DNA from: Microgenomates group bacterium ADurb.Bin219 | Lineage (GTDB): Bacteria > Patescibacteriota > Microgenomatia > UM-FILTER-40-11 | Direction of reading: 5' to 3' | DNA: 42,804 nucleotides | Assembly: GCA_002069945.1 (NCBI GenBank) | Contig: MWCH01000009.1 | Coordinates: forward strand, 1 to 42,804 | In this document: piece after piece, positions 14,139 to 23,131 of the stretch | Layout: the number at the start of each line of letters is the position of its first letter | Numbering within the stretch: the first letter of the stretch is position 1 | The notes under the pieces: generated by a model | Database searches by the model: none | What the model saw: the letters and a program-made list of their open reading frames with translations, nothing else | Told to the model about the DNA's origin: nothing | Made by a program: the position numbers and the translations under genes

Positions 14139-16967
14139 CTATTTTTTACCAAATCTTCGATTCCACTCATCACGATTAGTCTCATATAAATTATAGGCCT
14201 CACGTTCCTCACTTGTTTGCGGTTCCCTATTTATGTGGCATTTCTTGTATTTTTTTCCGCTCCCGCAAGGACAGGGGTCATTCCTCCCGACTTTCTGGCC
14301 GCTGATAATTGGTACCTGTTTTGCTTGCCGAGCAGGTTGACCGCCTTGTGGGCCAAAAATATCCTTTTTCTCTTCAATAATATTTTTCGGCATTTGCGCT
14401 TGCGGTCTGCCGACCACACCGATCCGGAAAATCTTTCTGACCGCTTCGTATTTTATTTGTTGGACTAGCCTTTCAAACATTTGAAAAGCCTCAGCCTTAT
14501 ATTCAACCAACGGATCCCGTTGGGCATAACCCCTCAAACCGATCCCCTCGCGTAAATTATCAACAGCATCAAGATGATCCATCCAAAGCTTATCAATCGT
14601 TGTTAAATAAACAAATCTTTCCATTTCCCGAACCACATCTTCTCCCAAGGCTTTTTCCTTTTGCCCATAAATGTCGGTAACAATCTTCCGTAATAATTCC
14701 GACATTTTTGACTGTTCACTTATTCCTGATAACTTAGTCTTGATATCATACTGGCTTTTTTCGTCAAAAGGCACAATCTCACAAAGACCCAAAATAATCT
14801 TTTCGTATTCCGACTGGCTATATCCTTCCGGACTATACATCGCCACCAAATTAGAAATTTCATTATCAATCTCTTCAAGAATTTCTGCTTTCAAGTCTTT
14901 TCCGCCGCTGTTTCTTGCTTCTAAATTCTCGCCTCCCGACTCGCTTTCCGCTTCCGTCTTCTCACTTCCATTCTCTAAAATCCTTCTCCTCATTTTGTAA
15001 ATAACCTCTCTTTGTTTATTCATCACGTCGTCATATTCAACCACTCTTTTCCGAACATCAAAATTAAAACCTTCCACTTTAGTCTGGGCTTGTTCAATGG
15101 AGCGGGAAACCATCGGGTGTTCCAAAGGAATATCCTCCGGCATATTAAACCTGGTCATCAAAGAAGCGATTTGGTCGCCGCCGAAAATCCGCATCAAATC
15201 ATCATCTAAAGCCACAAAAAATCTTGAGGAACCGGGATCTCCCTGACGGCCGGATCGGCCACGCAATTGGTTATCAATTCTTCTTGACTCGTGTCTTTCC
15301 GTTCCAATCACATGTAAGCCACCCAACGCCACTACCTCGTCATGTTTCTTTTGCCATTCTCCCAATCTCTTTTTGTACTCCGTCTCCGTCTCTTCGCTCT
15401 GTCTTTTGGGCATCGTTCCACCCAAGATAATATCTACTCCTCGGCCGGCCATATTGGTCGCCACGGTGACGGCGGCTTTTTCTCCGGCTTTGGCGATGAT
15501 CTGGGCTTCTTTTTCGTGATATTTCGCGTTCAGAGTCTGATGGGGAATTCCTTTATGGGTTAAGTAATCGTCAATAATTTCGTTTTTTTCAATTGAAGTG
15601 GTCCCAACCAAAACCGGCTGGCCGCGGCGGAAACATTCTTCAATTTCTTTTCCGATCGCGGCATATTTTGCCCGCTGGTTTTTATAAACAACATCGGCGT
15701 TGTCTTTCCTGACCATCGCCTTATTAGTCGGGATAACAATTGTTTCCAGTTTATAAATTTTTTGAAACTCTTCCGCTTCGGTCGCCGCCGTTCCGGTCAT
15801 CCCGGCTAATTTTTCGTACATCCGGAAATAATTCTGAAAAGAAATTGAGGCTAAGGTTCTGGATTCCTGTTGAATTTGAACGCCTTCTTTGGCTTCAACC
15901 GCCTGGTGAAGTCCTTCCGACCATCTCCGTCCGTGCATCAGCCGGCCGGTAAATTCGTCAACGATAACTACCTGATTGTCTTTAACAATATAATCTTTAT
16001 CCCGAATAAATAAAGTTTTGGCCTTAAGGGCATTTTCGATATGGTGAATTGAATCAAAATCTTTTTCGTAAAGATTTTCCACTCCCAGCATCTTCTCCAC
16101 TTTCCTTAAACCATGTTCCGTCAGGCCGGCCGTCCGGCTCTTTTCGTCTATGGTATAGTCGGTTTCCCGGGAAAGTTTTTGAATCAAAGAAGCGAATTCG
16201 TAATATTTTCTTGTCGGCTCGGTATCGGGAGCCGAAATAATTAAAGGCGTCCTCGCTTCATCAATTAAAATGGAATCAACCTCATCAACGATCGCAAAAT
16301 GATGGGCCGGTTGAACCACCTCTTCCAAACTGACCGCCAGATTATCCCTAAGATAATCAAAACCGAATTCGTTATTCGTTCCGTAAGTAATGTCGGCCAA
16401 ATAAGCATCCTTGCGGGAAACGGGTTTTAAATGGGCAAGGCGTTCATCGGTTTGGTTCTTATCAAAATAGCTTTCGTCGTATAAAAAAGCCTGCTCATGG
16501 ACAATACAGGCCACTTTCAACCCCAAAAAATTTAAAGCACGACCATACCAGCCGCTATCCCGACGGGCCAAATAATCGTTAACGGTTACCACATGAACAC
16601 CTTTTCCCGAAAGGCCGTTCAAATACGCAGTCACTGCCGCGGCTAAAGTTTTTCCCTCACCGGTCTTTTGCTCCGCCACCCGGCCCTTGTGTAGAGTTGC
16701 CGCGGCGAGGAGTTGAACATCAAAAGCTCTTTCGTTAACAATCCGTTTAATCGCCTCTCTGGCTACCGCGAAAGCTTCCGGCAATAGATCGTCCAAAATC
16801 TCGCCTCTTACCAAGCGATTTTTAAATTCGGCTGTTTTCGCCGTTAGTTTTTCGTCCGAAAGTTTTTGAATCTCCGGCTCAAAAGAATTTATCTTTGCCA
16901 CCACCGGCATCAACTTGTCGATTTCCTTTTGGTTCTGGTCAAAAATTTTCCCGAAAAAGTTGAGCAT
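14139..16967 (-). CDS. secA: protein translocase subunit SecA
   Basis: SecA is the ATPase motor that pushes preproteins through SecYEG. Visible features are Walker A 'GEGKTLAAAVTAYL', 'VDEVDSILIDEARTPLIIS' (Walker B region), 'VTVNDYLARRD', the helicase-like 'GRAGRQGDPG'-type segment written here as 'LRGRSGRQGDPGSS', and the C-terminal zinc SEC-C motif 'KVGRNDPCPCGSGKKYKKCH'. About 940 residues, a normal length. Two start codons stand in tandem (16970 and 16967). I use the second because a TATAAT box ends 7 nt before it, matching the leaderless pattern of neighbouring genes. The stop codon lies in the candidate att core of the element. Confidence 0.97.
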   Translation of the reverse strand: MLNFFGKIFDQNQKEIDKLMPVVAKINSFEPEIQKLSDEKLTAKTAEFKNRLVRGEILDDLLPEAFAVAREAIKRIVNERAFDVQLLAAATLHKGRVAEQKTGEGKTLAAAVTAYLNGLSGKGVHVVTVNDYLARRDSGWYGRALNFLGLKVACIVHEQAFLYDESYFDKNQTDERLAHLKPVSRKDAYLADITYGTNNEFGFDYLRDNLAVSLEEVVQPAHHFAIVDEVDSILIDEARTPLIISAPDTEPTRKYYEFASLIQKLSRETDYTIDEKSRTAGLTEHGLRKVEKMLGVENLYEKDFDSIHHIENALKAKTLFIRDKDYIVKDNQVVIVDEFTGRLMHGRRWSEGLHQAVEAKEGVQIQQESRTLASISFQNYFRMYEKLAGMTGTAATEAEEFQKIYKLETIVIPTNKAMVRKDNADVVYKNQRAKYAAIGKEIEECFRRGQPVLVGTTSIEKNEIIDDYLTHKGIPHQTLNAKYHEKEAQIIAKAGEKAAVTVATNMAGRGVDIILGGTMPKRQSEETETEYKKRLGEWQKKHDEVVALGGLHVIGTERHESRRIDNQLRGRSGRQGDPGSSRFFVALDDDLMRIFGGDQIASLMTRFNMPEDIPLEHPMVSRSIEQAQTKVEGFNFDVRKRVVEYDDVMNKQREVIYKMRRRILENGSEKTEAESESGGENLEARNSGGKDLKAEILEEIDNEISNLVAMYSPEGYSQSEYEKIILGLCEIVPFDEKSQYDIKTKLSGISEQSKMSELLRKIVTDIYGQKEKALGEDVVREMERFVYLTTIDKLWMDHLDAVDNLREGIGLRGYAQRDPLVEYKAEAFQMFERLVQQIKYEAVRKIFRIGVVGRPQAQMPKNIIEEKKDIFGPQGGQPARQAKQVPIISGQKVGRNDPCPCGSGKKYKKCHINREPQTSEEREAYNLYETNRDEWNRRFGKK

Positions 16968-16974
16968 CATTTGT

Positions 16975-16980
16975 ATTATA
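16975..16980 (-). promoter_or_regulatory. -10 box of secA, leaderless position
   Basis: A perfect TATAAT on the minus strand, 7 nt before the ATG at 16967, so transcription should begin at or next to that codon. No good -35 is seen. Confidence 0.55.
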
Positions 16981-17031
16981 CCTTAAAAATACCTAGGAAG
17001 GGTCAGACCAAAGCAAGGCGAAAATATTGGA

Positions 17032-17721
17032 TTACCGATCTATTAAATTCTCTGACATCCCGCAAGATATAAATAAATTAAATTCCGTGTTTTTGGCGGC
17101 AACTTTTGGAAAGGTTTTCTTTAATTTTTGTATAAACCCGGCGGTCCTCGTTTTGTGATTGCCGAAATTCAACCGGTTAAAAATAATTAGGCCGTCTTTA
17201 CTTAAAATCTTTTTCAATCCGTTTAAAAACTTTTTGCTCTCCGCTTCTTTTGGAAATTCCTGTCCGCGATATAAGTCAATCAATATTAAATCAAAAAAGT
17301 GATTAGCGACCGGTAATTGGCAATTGGTGATTTTTTGAATGGCATCACCAACAATAATTTTTAATTTCCCGATTTTATCCAAACCAAAATACTTTTTACC
17401 GATTTTAATAACTACCTGGTCAATTTCTATCCCCGTTATCTTTATTCCCGGCCATTTTTCCTCCAAAATCTTTGCTACAGTTCCCGCTCCAAAACCAAGA
17501 ATTAAACAATTTTGCACCTTGCGCTTTGAAGTATGAACCTGAAAAAGCACACTTTTCCATATCTTCTCAACCAAGCCGCCGGATTGACTAATTCCACCAA
17601 CTCTCATTACTGTTTTTCCCGACAATTCTTTGACCACCAAAATTTCGCCATTAAAAGGAGAATTAAATTTTTCCAAAATATCTTTATTGAAAAGTCTTTT
17701 GAAAAATGATTTTAGCTTCAT
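17032..17721 (-). CDS. spermidine-synthase-like SAM-dependent methyltransferase
   Basis: A 229-residue class I Rossmann protein of the spermidine synthase/polyamine aminopropyltransferase-like group. The SAM site is 'LILGFGAGTVAKIL' (about 73-86). 'ITGIEIDQVVIKIGKKYF' follows (acidic residue for the ribose), then 'VGDAIQKI' and 'DLILIDLYRGQEFP'. It lacks the N-terminal beta-barrel extension of true spermidine synthases, so a generic methyltransferase or fused-type homologue is more likely. It is transcribed toward secA, with 61 bp between, and may share transcripts with it only if read-through occurs. Confidence 0.75.
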   Translation of the reverse strand: MKLKSFFKRLFNKDILEKFNSPFNGEILVVKELSGKTVMRVGGISQSGGLVEKIWKSVLFQVHTSKRKVQNCLILGFGAGTVAKILEEKWPGIKITGIEIDQVVIKIGKKYFGLDKIGKLKIIVGDAIQKITNCQLPVANHFFDLILIDLYRGQEFPKEAESKKFLNGLKKILSKDGLIIFNRLNFGNHKTRTAGFIQKLKKTFPKVAAKNTEFNLFISCGMSENLIDR

Positions 17722-17768
17722 AATCTGTTAAAATCCCTATTGGCTATATTGTTAATTCGATATCAAGC

Positions 17769-17785
17769 TAACGAGATAACAATAA
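17769..17785 (+). repeat. copy 1 of a 17-bp intergenic repeat
   Basis: TAACGAGATAACAATAA, in the gap between two divergent genes. It differs by one base from the copy at 21644-21660. Confidence 0.4.
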
Positions 17786-17809
17786 AAAAATTTTTCCTTT
17801 AAAAGCTAT

Positions 17810-19192
17810 ATGCCTAATAATAAAAATATTTTAACACCTTTGACTTTTCTAACTTACACTTTGGGCTGCCGCGTCAACCAGGCGGAAATCGGAACTATCA
17901 GTCATCGGCTGTCTGCTTTCGGTTTTCAAGAAATTCCTCCTGCTCTTTTACTCTCCCGCTCTCCTGCTCTAGTAATAATCAATACTTGCGCCGTTACTTT
18001 AAAGGCCGAAAAGGAAAGCCGTAAGGCAATCCATCACTTTAAACGGCTTTATCCAAAGGCCAAAATTGTCGCCATCGGCTGCGCTGCAAAATTGGTCAAA
18101 GACGCCGATTTAGTTATAAGCAATAAGGAAAAAATGAAAAGTCTAAAAATCATTACGGCAAAATTTGGTTATCAAACGAAAAAATCCGAATCCGACTATT
18201 CGCTTATTCCTAAATCCTATTCCCTAACTTCGTCCGGCCGCTCCCTGGTTAAAATCCAGGAAGGTTGCGACCAATTTTGCAACTATTGTATTGTTCCTTA
18301 CTTGCGCGGCAAACCCAAAAGTACTTTACCGCGGGAAATCATTTGCCAAATTAATAAATTGGTTGACCAAGAGATTAAAGAAATTATTCTTTGCGGTATT
18401 AATTTAAGTCTTTACGGCCTTGATCTAACACCCAAAACAACTCTAACCGCTCTAATTAAAAAAATTTTAAAAGAAACCAAGGCAGAAAGAATTTCCCTCT
18501 CGTCAATTGAACCCGAGTTTCTCTATCAAAACCTTGAATTTGTCGAATTATTTATTAATCAACCTCGTCTTGCAAAATATTTTCATCTGGCTTTACAAAG
18601 CGGCTCTCAAGAAAACCTAAAGCAGATGGGCAGAAAGACCGATTTGAATAAACTATTAAAAACTGTTCGTTTTCTCGGAAATAAATTTCCCGAATTTGCT
18701 TTTAGAGCCGATGTCCTTGTCGGTTTTCCGACCGAAACCGAAGAAAACTTTAAAGAAACTTTGGATTTCATCAATAAAGCGCCCATTACTTTTGCTCACG
18801 TTTTCCCTTTCTCAACAAGACCGGGCACTCCGGCGGAAAAAATGATTAAATCGGGAAAATGGCATGATTTACCAAACAAAATAAAAAAAGAAAGAGTCAA
18901 AAAGATTATGGATCTGACCAAAAGCATTCAAGAGCAAGAGGCAAAAAATTTTATCGGGAAAATCTTACCCTGTTTAATAACCAGAAAAATTTCCGGCGGT
19001 TATGAAGCAATTGCCAATAATTCTTGGGTCGTGCATATCAGCTATCGACCTTCATCTGTCAATCGTCGGATATTAATTGGAAAAGAATTTCCGATCAAAA
19101 TCACCGGTTATTCAAATGGAGTTTGCGCTGGCGAATTTTCTTCTGGTGGCCTGGTGAATTATAAATCTCGTCAAGAACCCGGTTGTCGTTAA
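17810..19192 (+). CDS. mtaB: tRNA t6A37 methylthiotransferase MtaB
   Basis: A 460-residue radical-SAM methylthiotransferase of the MtaB/YqeV branch, which turns t6A37 into ms2t6A37 in ANN-decoding tRNAs. The UPF0004 domain carries Cys in 'TLGCRVNQ' (C20), 'INTCAVT' and 'AIGCAAK'. The radical-SAM cluster is 'EGCDQFCNYC', and 'LQSGS' and 'FRADVLVGFPTETEENF' follow. A short TRAM-like end ('IKITGYSNGVCAGEF') closes the normal protein. About 17 further residues lie in a 92-bp overlap with the convergent nucleotidyltransferase gene and look like a non-homologous tail. TsaD and TsaE, which make the t6A substrate, are encoded in this window. Confidence 0.9.
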   Translation: MPNNKNILTPLTFLTYTLGCRVNQAEIGTISHRLSAFGFQEIPPALLLSRSPALVIINTCAVTLKAEKESRKAIHHFKRLYPKAKIVAIGCAAKLVKDADLVISNKEKMKSLKIITAKFGYQTKKSESDYSLIPKSYSLTSSGRSLVKIQEGCDQFCNYCIVPYLRGKPKSTLPREIICQINKLVDQEIKEIILCGINLSLYGLDLTPKTTLTALIKKILKETKAERISLSSIEPEFLYQNLEFVELFINQPRLAKYFHLALQSGSQENLKQMGRKTDLNKLLKTVRFLGNKFPEFAFRADVLVGFPTETEENFKETLDFINKAPITFAHVFPFSTRPGTPAEKMIKSGKWHDLPNKIKKERVKKIMDLTKSIQEQEAKNFIGKILPCLITRKISGGYEAIANNSWVVHISYRPSSVNRRILIGKEFPIKITGYSNGVCAGEFSSGGLVNYKSRQEPGCR

Positions 19193-19727
19193 CAATTTTT
19201 TTAAGCCTTTGAAAAGTAATATTTTGAATCAGGGCTGTCTCTTCTTCCGAAAAAACGGGTACTTTCTCAAATGATTTTTTTTGAGGATCAAAAATCAATA
19301 AAGTCTCGGTAACTTTTTGCAAAAAAGACGGTTCAAGTGTATGGCGGGTAAAATAAATAACAAAACCAACAGAAGGGTGATCGGAAATTACTTTCAAACT
19401 AATGGGGTTTGTCTCTGCCTGACGGGAGAGAACTTCCGTAACCCGGGAAAAGTCGTCTTTTCCAAAACCAAGGACTTGCCTTAATCTTTCCGGACAATCC
19501 GGGGCTTGTATATAGTTTTCATTCTCAAACTTGATAGCTGCTTCATCGTCAACCAAAACCGCCATATCAATATCTGAAGGATTGTCTTTACCTCTCGCCA
19601 AACTTCCGTAAAGGCCTACCCTTCGGACGTTTTTACCCTGAAGAAGCAATTGGGCAAAACCACAAGCGGTCTTCAACAATTCTTCCCGAGGAGTTTCCGG
19701 AGGTTTTGGCGAAATTTGTTCTGCCAT
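19101..19727 (-). CDS. nucleotidyltransferase (MNT-like) domain protein
   Basis: A 208-residue protein with the Pol-beta-type signature 'GLYGSLARGKDNPSDIDMAVLV' (GS at about 41-42, D-x-D at about 53-55). The remainder (about 75-208) is helical and not recognised. MNT domains transfer nucleotides to small molecules or proteins. Its start overlaps the serS stop by one base (TAATG), making it the last gene of the greA-lysS-HD-serS operon. Its 3' end runs 92 bp into mtaB on the other strand. Confidence 0.75.
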   Translation of the reverse strand: MAEQISPKPPETPREELLKTACGFAQLLLQGKNVRRVGLYGSLARGKDNPSDIDMAVLVDDEAAIKFENENYIQAPDCPERLRQVLGFGKDDFSRVTEVLSRQAETNPISLKVISDHPSVGFVIYFTRHTLEPSFLQKVTETLLIFDPQKKSFEKVPVFSEEETALIQNITFQRLKKIVNDNRVLDEIYNSPGHQKKIRQRKLHLNNR

Positions 19728-21010
19728 TATTTTCTCGGAGAAATTTTGTCTTTTCCCAAATACGGTCTGAGAACTTCGGGAATAATTACCGACCCGTCCC
19801 CCTGTTGGTAATTTTCCAAAATGGCAACGATAGTTCGACCAATAGCAAAAGCAGTGGCATCATTCATGTGAACAAATTCCACTTGACCACTATTTCTTTT
19901 AACTCTTGTATTGAGCCTTCTTGACTGATAATCAGTCATTAAATCGGAAGTGTGGGTCTCCCGATACTTATTTTGCCCCGGTAACCAACATTCAATATCT
20001 ATTTGCCGATAATCCGGACCGCCCATATCTCCGGTAGAAATAGCAACTACCTGATATGGAATTTTTAAAGCTCGCACTAAATATTCCTGGATCCCGACGA
20101 TAAAGTCCTGTTCCTTTAAAGAATTTTCAGGAATAGAAAATGATTCCATTTCCAATTTATCAAATTGATGTACCCGAATAATCCCTTTTGTATCCTGACC
20201 ATAAGACCCAGCCTCCCGTCTAAAAGAAGTAGAGAAACCGACGTATCTAAACGGTAATTCTTTTTCCGGAATTACCTCGTCCATATGCATCGGTCCTAAA
20301 GTGTGTTCGGCGCTGCCGATAAAAGAGAGATTGTCTTTTTCAAAAAAATATCTTTCTTCTTTCGGATAAAGTCTGGCCATTTTATCCATTACTTCTGCTT
20401 TTATTAGCTGGGGAGGAACCACGGGAACAAATGGTTTAGTTGAATAACCTTTTTCTACCTTATCGGCAATCGTTTCCAAAATTGAACCATCGGTTAGGGT
20501 TTTAAAAACTAATTGAACCAGGGCAAATTCGAGTAAAACTGCTTCATTCTTTAAATATCCGAACCGAGAACCGGTAACAATTCCAGCGGTCTTGACATCA
20601 ATTAAGTCCAAATATTCGCCAATTTCTAAATGATCCTTGGGAGCAAAACCAAATTGAGGAATCTCTCCCCATTTTCTTAATACCTTGTTGCCGCTTGAAT
20701 CTTTAGCAACAGGAACATCCGGGTGGGCAGGATTGGGAAGATTCCATAAAATTTCTTTTAATTTTTCCTCAATTTTTTCTAACTCGTCTTCAAATTTTTT
20801 CAATTCAATTTTTAACTCTTTTCCTTTTCCAATATCTTCTTTACCTAGTTTATTTCTTTCTGCACGTAGATTTTCGACTTTTAAAAGTATTTCTTTTTTT
20901 TCTTTGTCGTTTTTTAAGACCTCTTCCACCAAATTAGGATCACCTTTTTTATCAGCAATCGCCTCTTTAAAATATTCCGGGTTTTCTCTAATTTTTTTAA
21001 TATCGATCAT
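19727..21010 (-). CDS. serS: seryl-tRNA synthetase
   Basis: A 427-residue class II synthetase. The N-terminal two-helix coiled-coil arm (about 28-105, 'VENLRAERNKLGKE', 'IELKKFEDELEKIEEKL') reaches the long variable arm of tRNA-Ser. Catalytic motif 2 is 'FRREAGSYGQDTKGIIRVHQFDK', with the ATP/serine loop before it ('GSAEHTLGPMH'). Motif 3 is 'NDATAFAIGRTIVAILENYQ'. Length is standard. Operon: 33 nt after the HD gene, coupled to the nucleotidyltransferase. Confidence 0.97.
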   Translation of the reverse strand: MIDIKKIRENPEYFKEAIADKKGDPNLVEEVLKNDKEKKEILLKVENLRAERNKLGKEDIGKGKELKIELKKFEDELEKIEEKLKEILWNLPNPAHPDVPVAKDSSGNKVLRKWGEIPQFGFAPKDHLEIGEYLDLIDVKTAGIVTGSRFGYLKNEAVLLEFALVQLVFKTLTDGSILETIADKVEKGYSTKPFVPVVPPQLIKAEVMDKMARLYPKEERYFFEKDNLSFIGSAEHTLGPMHMDEVIPEKELPFRYVGFSTSFRREAGSYGQDTKGIIRVHQFDKLEMESFSIPENSLKEQDFIVGIQEYLVRALKIPYQVVAISTGDMGGPDYRQIDIECWLPGQNKYRETHTSDLMTDYQSRRLNTRVKRNSGQVEFVHMNDATAFAIGRTIVAILENYQQGDGSVIIPEVLRPYLGKDKISPRK

Positions 21011-21043
21011 CTTAATTTGTTTAATATTTAAATATATGTTACA

Positions 21044-21637
21044 TCATAATCCCAAATCTGCGCTAATTTTTTGCATTGCTTCTAATGATATTTTAACAAA
21101 TTCTTCCAAACTTAGACCAATTTTTTCCTTGCACGTTTGAATATCTTCTCTCCTGGTGCCTTTAGCAAAAGATTTTTCCTTAAAACGATTTAGGACCGTT
21201 TGAGGAGTAACTTCGGCCAATTTCCTTGAAGGTAAAACCAAAGCGGCCGCCACGATTAAGCCGGTTAACGAATCTCCCATAAAAATGGTCCAATCCATCA
21301 GAGTTTTTGGTTCTGTTTTGGTATTGTGCCAATTATGGGCCGCCATGGCGTAGGCAACATTTTCCGGAATTATGTATCCTTTTTCTTTTGCCCACCGGGT
21401 AATTTGAATGCCTTGTTCTTCCATCGGCACGTTTTCGCAGTAATCGGCGTCGTGGAGCAAACCCGCCATCATCCACTCTTCTTTGGTTCCCCCCAACTCT
21501 TCTCTTGTATAACCTTTCTTTTCCAGCTCATCATAAACCCCGGCCATTAACACTTCCAGGGCCAACATATGCTTAACAATGTTATTGTTGGTGACGTGTT
21601 CTTTTATTAAAGAAAAAGCTTGTTCGCGGGTTATCAT
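21044..21637 (-). CDS. HD-domain hydrolase
   Basis: A 197-residue HD-superfamily metal-dependent phosphohydrolase. The first His is in 'VKHMLALEVLM' (about 22), the H-D pair in 'GLLHDADY' (about 60-61), the later His in 'AMAAHNWHN' and the distal Asp in 'FMGDSLTGL'. This order fits the YedJ/PDE-like 'HDIG-like small HD' family often annotated as HDIG hydrolase. The substrate is unknown. It sits between lysS (23 nt) and serS (33 nt) in one operon. Confidence 0.8.
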   Translation of the reverse strand: MITREQAFSLIKEHVTNNNIVKHMLALEVLMAGVYDELEKKGYTREELGGTKEEWMMAGLLHDADYCENVPMEEQGIQITRWAKEKGYIIPENVAYAMAAHNWHNTKTEPKTLMDWTIFMGDSLTGLIVAAALVLPSRKLAEVTPQTVLNRFKEKSFAKGTRREDIQTCKEKIGLSLEEFVKISLEAMQKISADLGL

Positions 21638-21643
21638 CTAATA

Positions 21644-21660
21644 TAACGAGATAGCAATAA
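21644..21660 (+). repeat. copy 2 of a 17-bp intergenic repeat
   Basis: TAACGAGATAGCAATAA, between lysS and the HD gene. It matches the copy at 17769-17785 at 16 of 17 positions. Confidence 0.4.
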
Positions 21661-23097
21661 TTATTCCTTTTTCATCATCGGAAAGAAGACACATTCGCGG
21701 ATCGGTTTATCCATCAAGAAGCAAAATACTCTTTCGCTCATTCCGAATCCGGCGGTCGGCGGCATTCCGTATTCCAAAGCTTCAACAAAATCTTCGTCAA
21801 TCATCTGGGCCTCTTCGTCTCCCGCCTCTCTTAATTTCTGTTGTTCTTCAAACCTCTGCCTTTGGTCTAAAGGATCGTTCAATTCCGAAAAACCGTTTCC
21901 CAGTTCGGTTCCGCCGGCCATTATCAATAATCTTTCCGCTACCGCCGGATTTTTCTCGCTTCTTTTGGAAAGAGGCGAAATTTCTACCGGCAAGTTTATT
22001 AAAAAACAAGGCTGGATTAAAGTCGGTCTAACGGTTTTCTTGTAAATCAAATCAATCAACCGGCCCTTACCCAAATTTTTTTCCGGTTTTAAACCCAAAT
22101 CCTGCGCTTTTTTAAAAAGCGCTTCTTTTTTTGCCTCAACCGGATTTAACCCGGCCATTTTTGAAAACAATTCGTTAAAATCCAAGCGCGGCCACTTTTG
22201 ACCCCAATCGATTTCCTGACCATCATGAGCGGTTTTTAGCCCTCCGGTGGTTTCTTTAACCAAATAGCGGTAAAAATCTTCCAGGAGAACCATCAGGTCG
22301 TTATAATCCGCGTAGGCCCAATAAAATTCCATCTGGGTATAGTCCTGAAGATGTTCGGCATCAATGCCTTCGTTGCGGAAAATACGGCCGATTTCAAAAA
22401 CTTTTTCGTATCCGCCGACAATCAATCTTTTTAAATGAAGTTCCAAGGAAATCCGCAAATAAAAGTCGGTATCCAAAGTCTGGTGATGGGTAACAAAAGG
22501 CTGGGCATCGGCACCGCCGGGAATCGCTTCCAAAACCGGAGTTTCCACTTCCAAAAAACCTTTTTCCGCCAAATAATTTCTGACCGCCAGCCAAAATTTG
22601 GACTTTTTAACAAACATCTGACGAACCTCGGAATTCATCATCAAATCCAAATATCTTTTTCTCAACCTTGTTTCAATATCAACCAACCCGTGCCATTTTT
22701 CCGGCAACGGAAGAATGGATTTCGTTAAAACCGAAAAATCGGCTACTTTTACCGTAATTTCTCCGGCCTGGGTTTGAAAAACTTCACCCTCAATCCCGAT
22801 AAAATCACCCAAATCAAGCAATTTCAGAAGCCCGTATTTTTTCTCGCCGAGAATATCCCGGGAAAAGAAAAGTTGGATCTTCCCCGATTCGTCAACCAAA
22901 TCGGCAAACATTGAACCGCCGTGGCCCCTCAGCCCCCTTAGGCGACCGGCAATAGTAACTTGCTTTCCAATTGAAGTTTGCGCTTCCAAACAGGTTTCTT
23001 TGCGGGAAAATTTTGAAGGATAGGGATTAATTCCTAAAGATTTTAAGCTTTCCAGCTTTTGAATTTTTGTCTTGCGGAGCTCGTCAATCGGCGCCAT
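21661..23097 (-). CDS. lysS: lysyl-tRNA synthetase, class II
   Basis: A 478-residue LysRS. The N-terminal OB-fold anticodon domain (about 45-140, 'VTIAGRLRGLRGHGGSMFADL') is followed by the class II core: motif 1 'FLEVETPVLEAIPGGADAQPF', motif 2 'FEIGRIFRNEGIDAEHLQDYTQMEFY', and motif 3 near the end ('GFGMSERVFCFLMD'; the usual 'GiDRl' reads 'GMSERV'). It charges tRNA-Lys. Operon with greA (34 nt upstream). A separate OB-less paralogue, EpmA, is at 27937. Confidence 0.95.
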   Translation of the reverse strand: MAPIDELRKTKIQKLESLKSLGINPYPSKFSRKETCLEAQTSIGKQVTIAGRLRGLRGHGGSMFADLVDESGKIQLFFSRDILGEKKYGLLKLLDLGDFIGIEGEVFQTQAGEITVKVADFSVLTKSILPLPEKWHGLVDIETRLRKRYLDLMMNSEVRQMFVKKSKFWLAVRNYLAEKGFLEVETPVLEAIPGGADAQPFVTHHQTLDTDFYLRISLELHLKRLIVGGYEKVFEIGRIFRNEGIDAEHLQDYTQMEFYWAYADYNDLMVLLEDFYRYLVKETTGGLKTAHDGQEIDWGQKWPRLDFNELFSKMAGLNPVEAKKEALFKKAQDLGLKPEKNLGKGRLIDLIYKKTVRPTLIQPCFLINLPVEISPLSKRSEKNPAVAERLLIMAGGTELGNGFSELNDPLDQRQRFEEQQKLREAGDEEAQMIDEDFVEALEYGMPPTAGFGMSERVFCFLMDKPIRECVFFPMMKKE

Positions 23098-23131
23098 TCG
23101 GTTTTATCCTCAAGAAGAGTTTAGCACAGAA

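Larger units (their letters stand above)
2071..14145. mobile_element. integrated element of about 12 kb with large serine recombinase
   Basis: The right end is set by the recombinase gene, which stops at 14135, three bases from the secA stop codon. The 9-mer CCCTATTTT occurs at the secA stop (14137-14145) and again at 2071-2079, just before the first element gene, and may be the duplicated att core. Excision between the copies would leave secA intact. Related excisionase-type HTH genes sit at both ends. Cargo includes dehydrogenase, DUF5680, unknown/TPR/nuclease-like genes, MltG, DUF2726 and a structured RNA. No replication, relaxase or capsid gene is visible, so it is an integrative island. 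The left boundary is the uncertain part: anywhere in 1211-2133 is possible. Confidence 0.65.
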
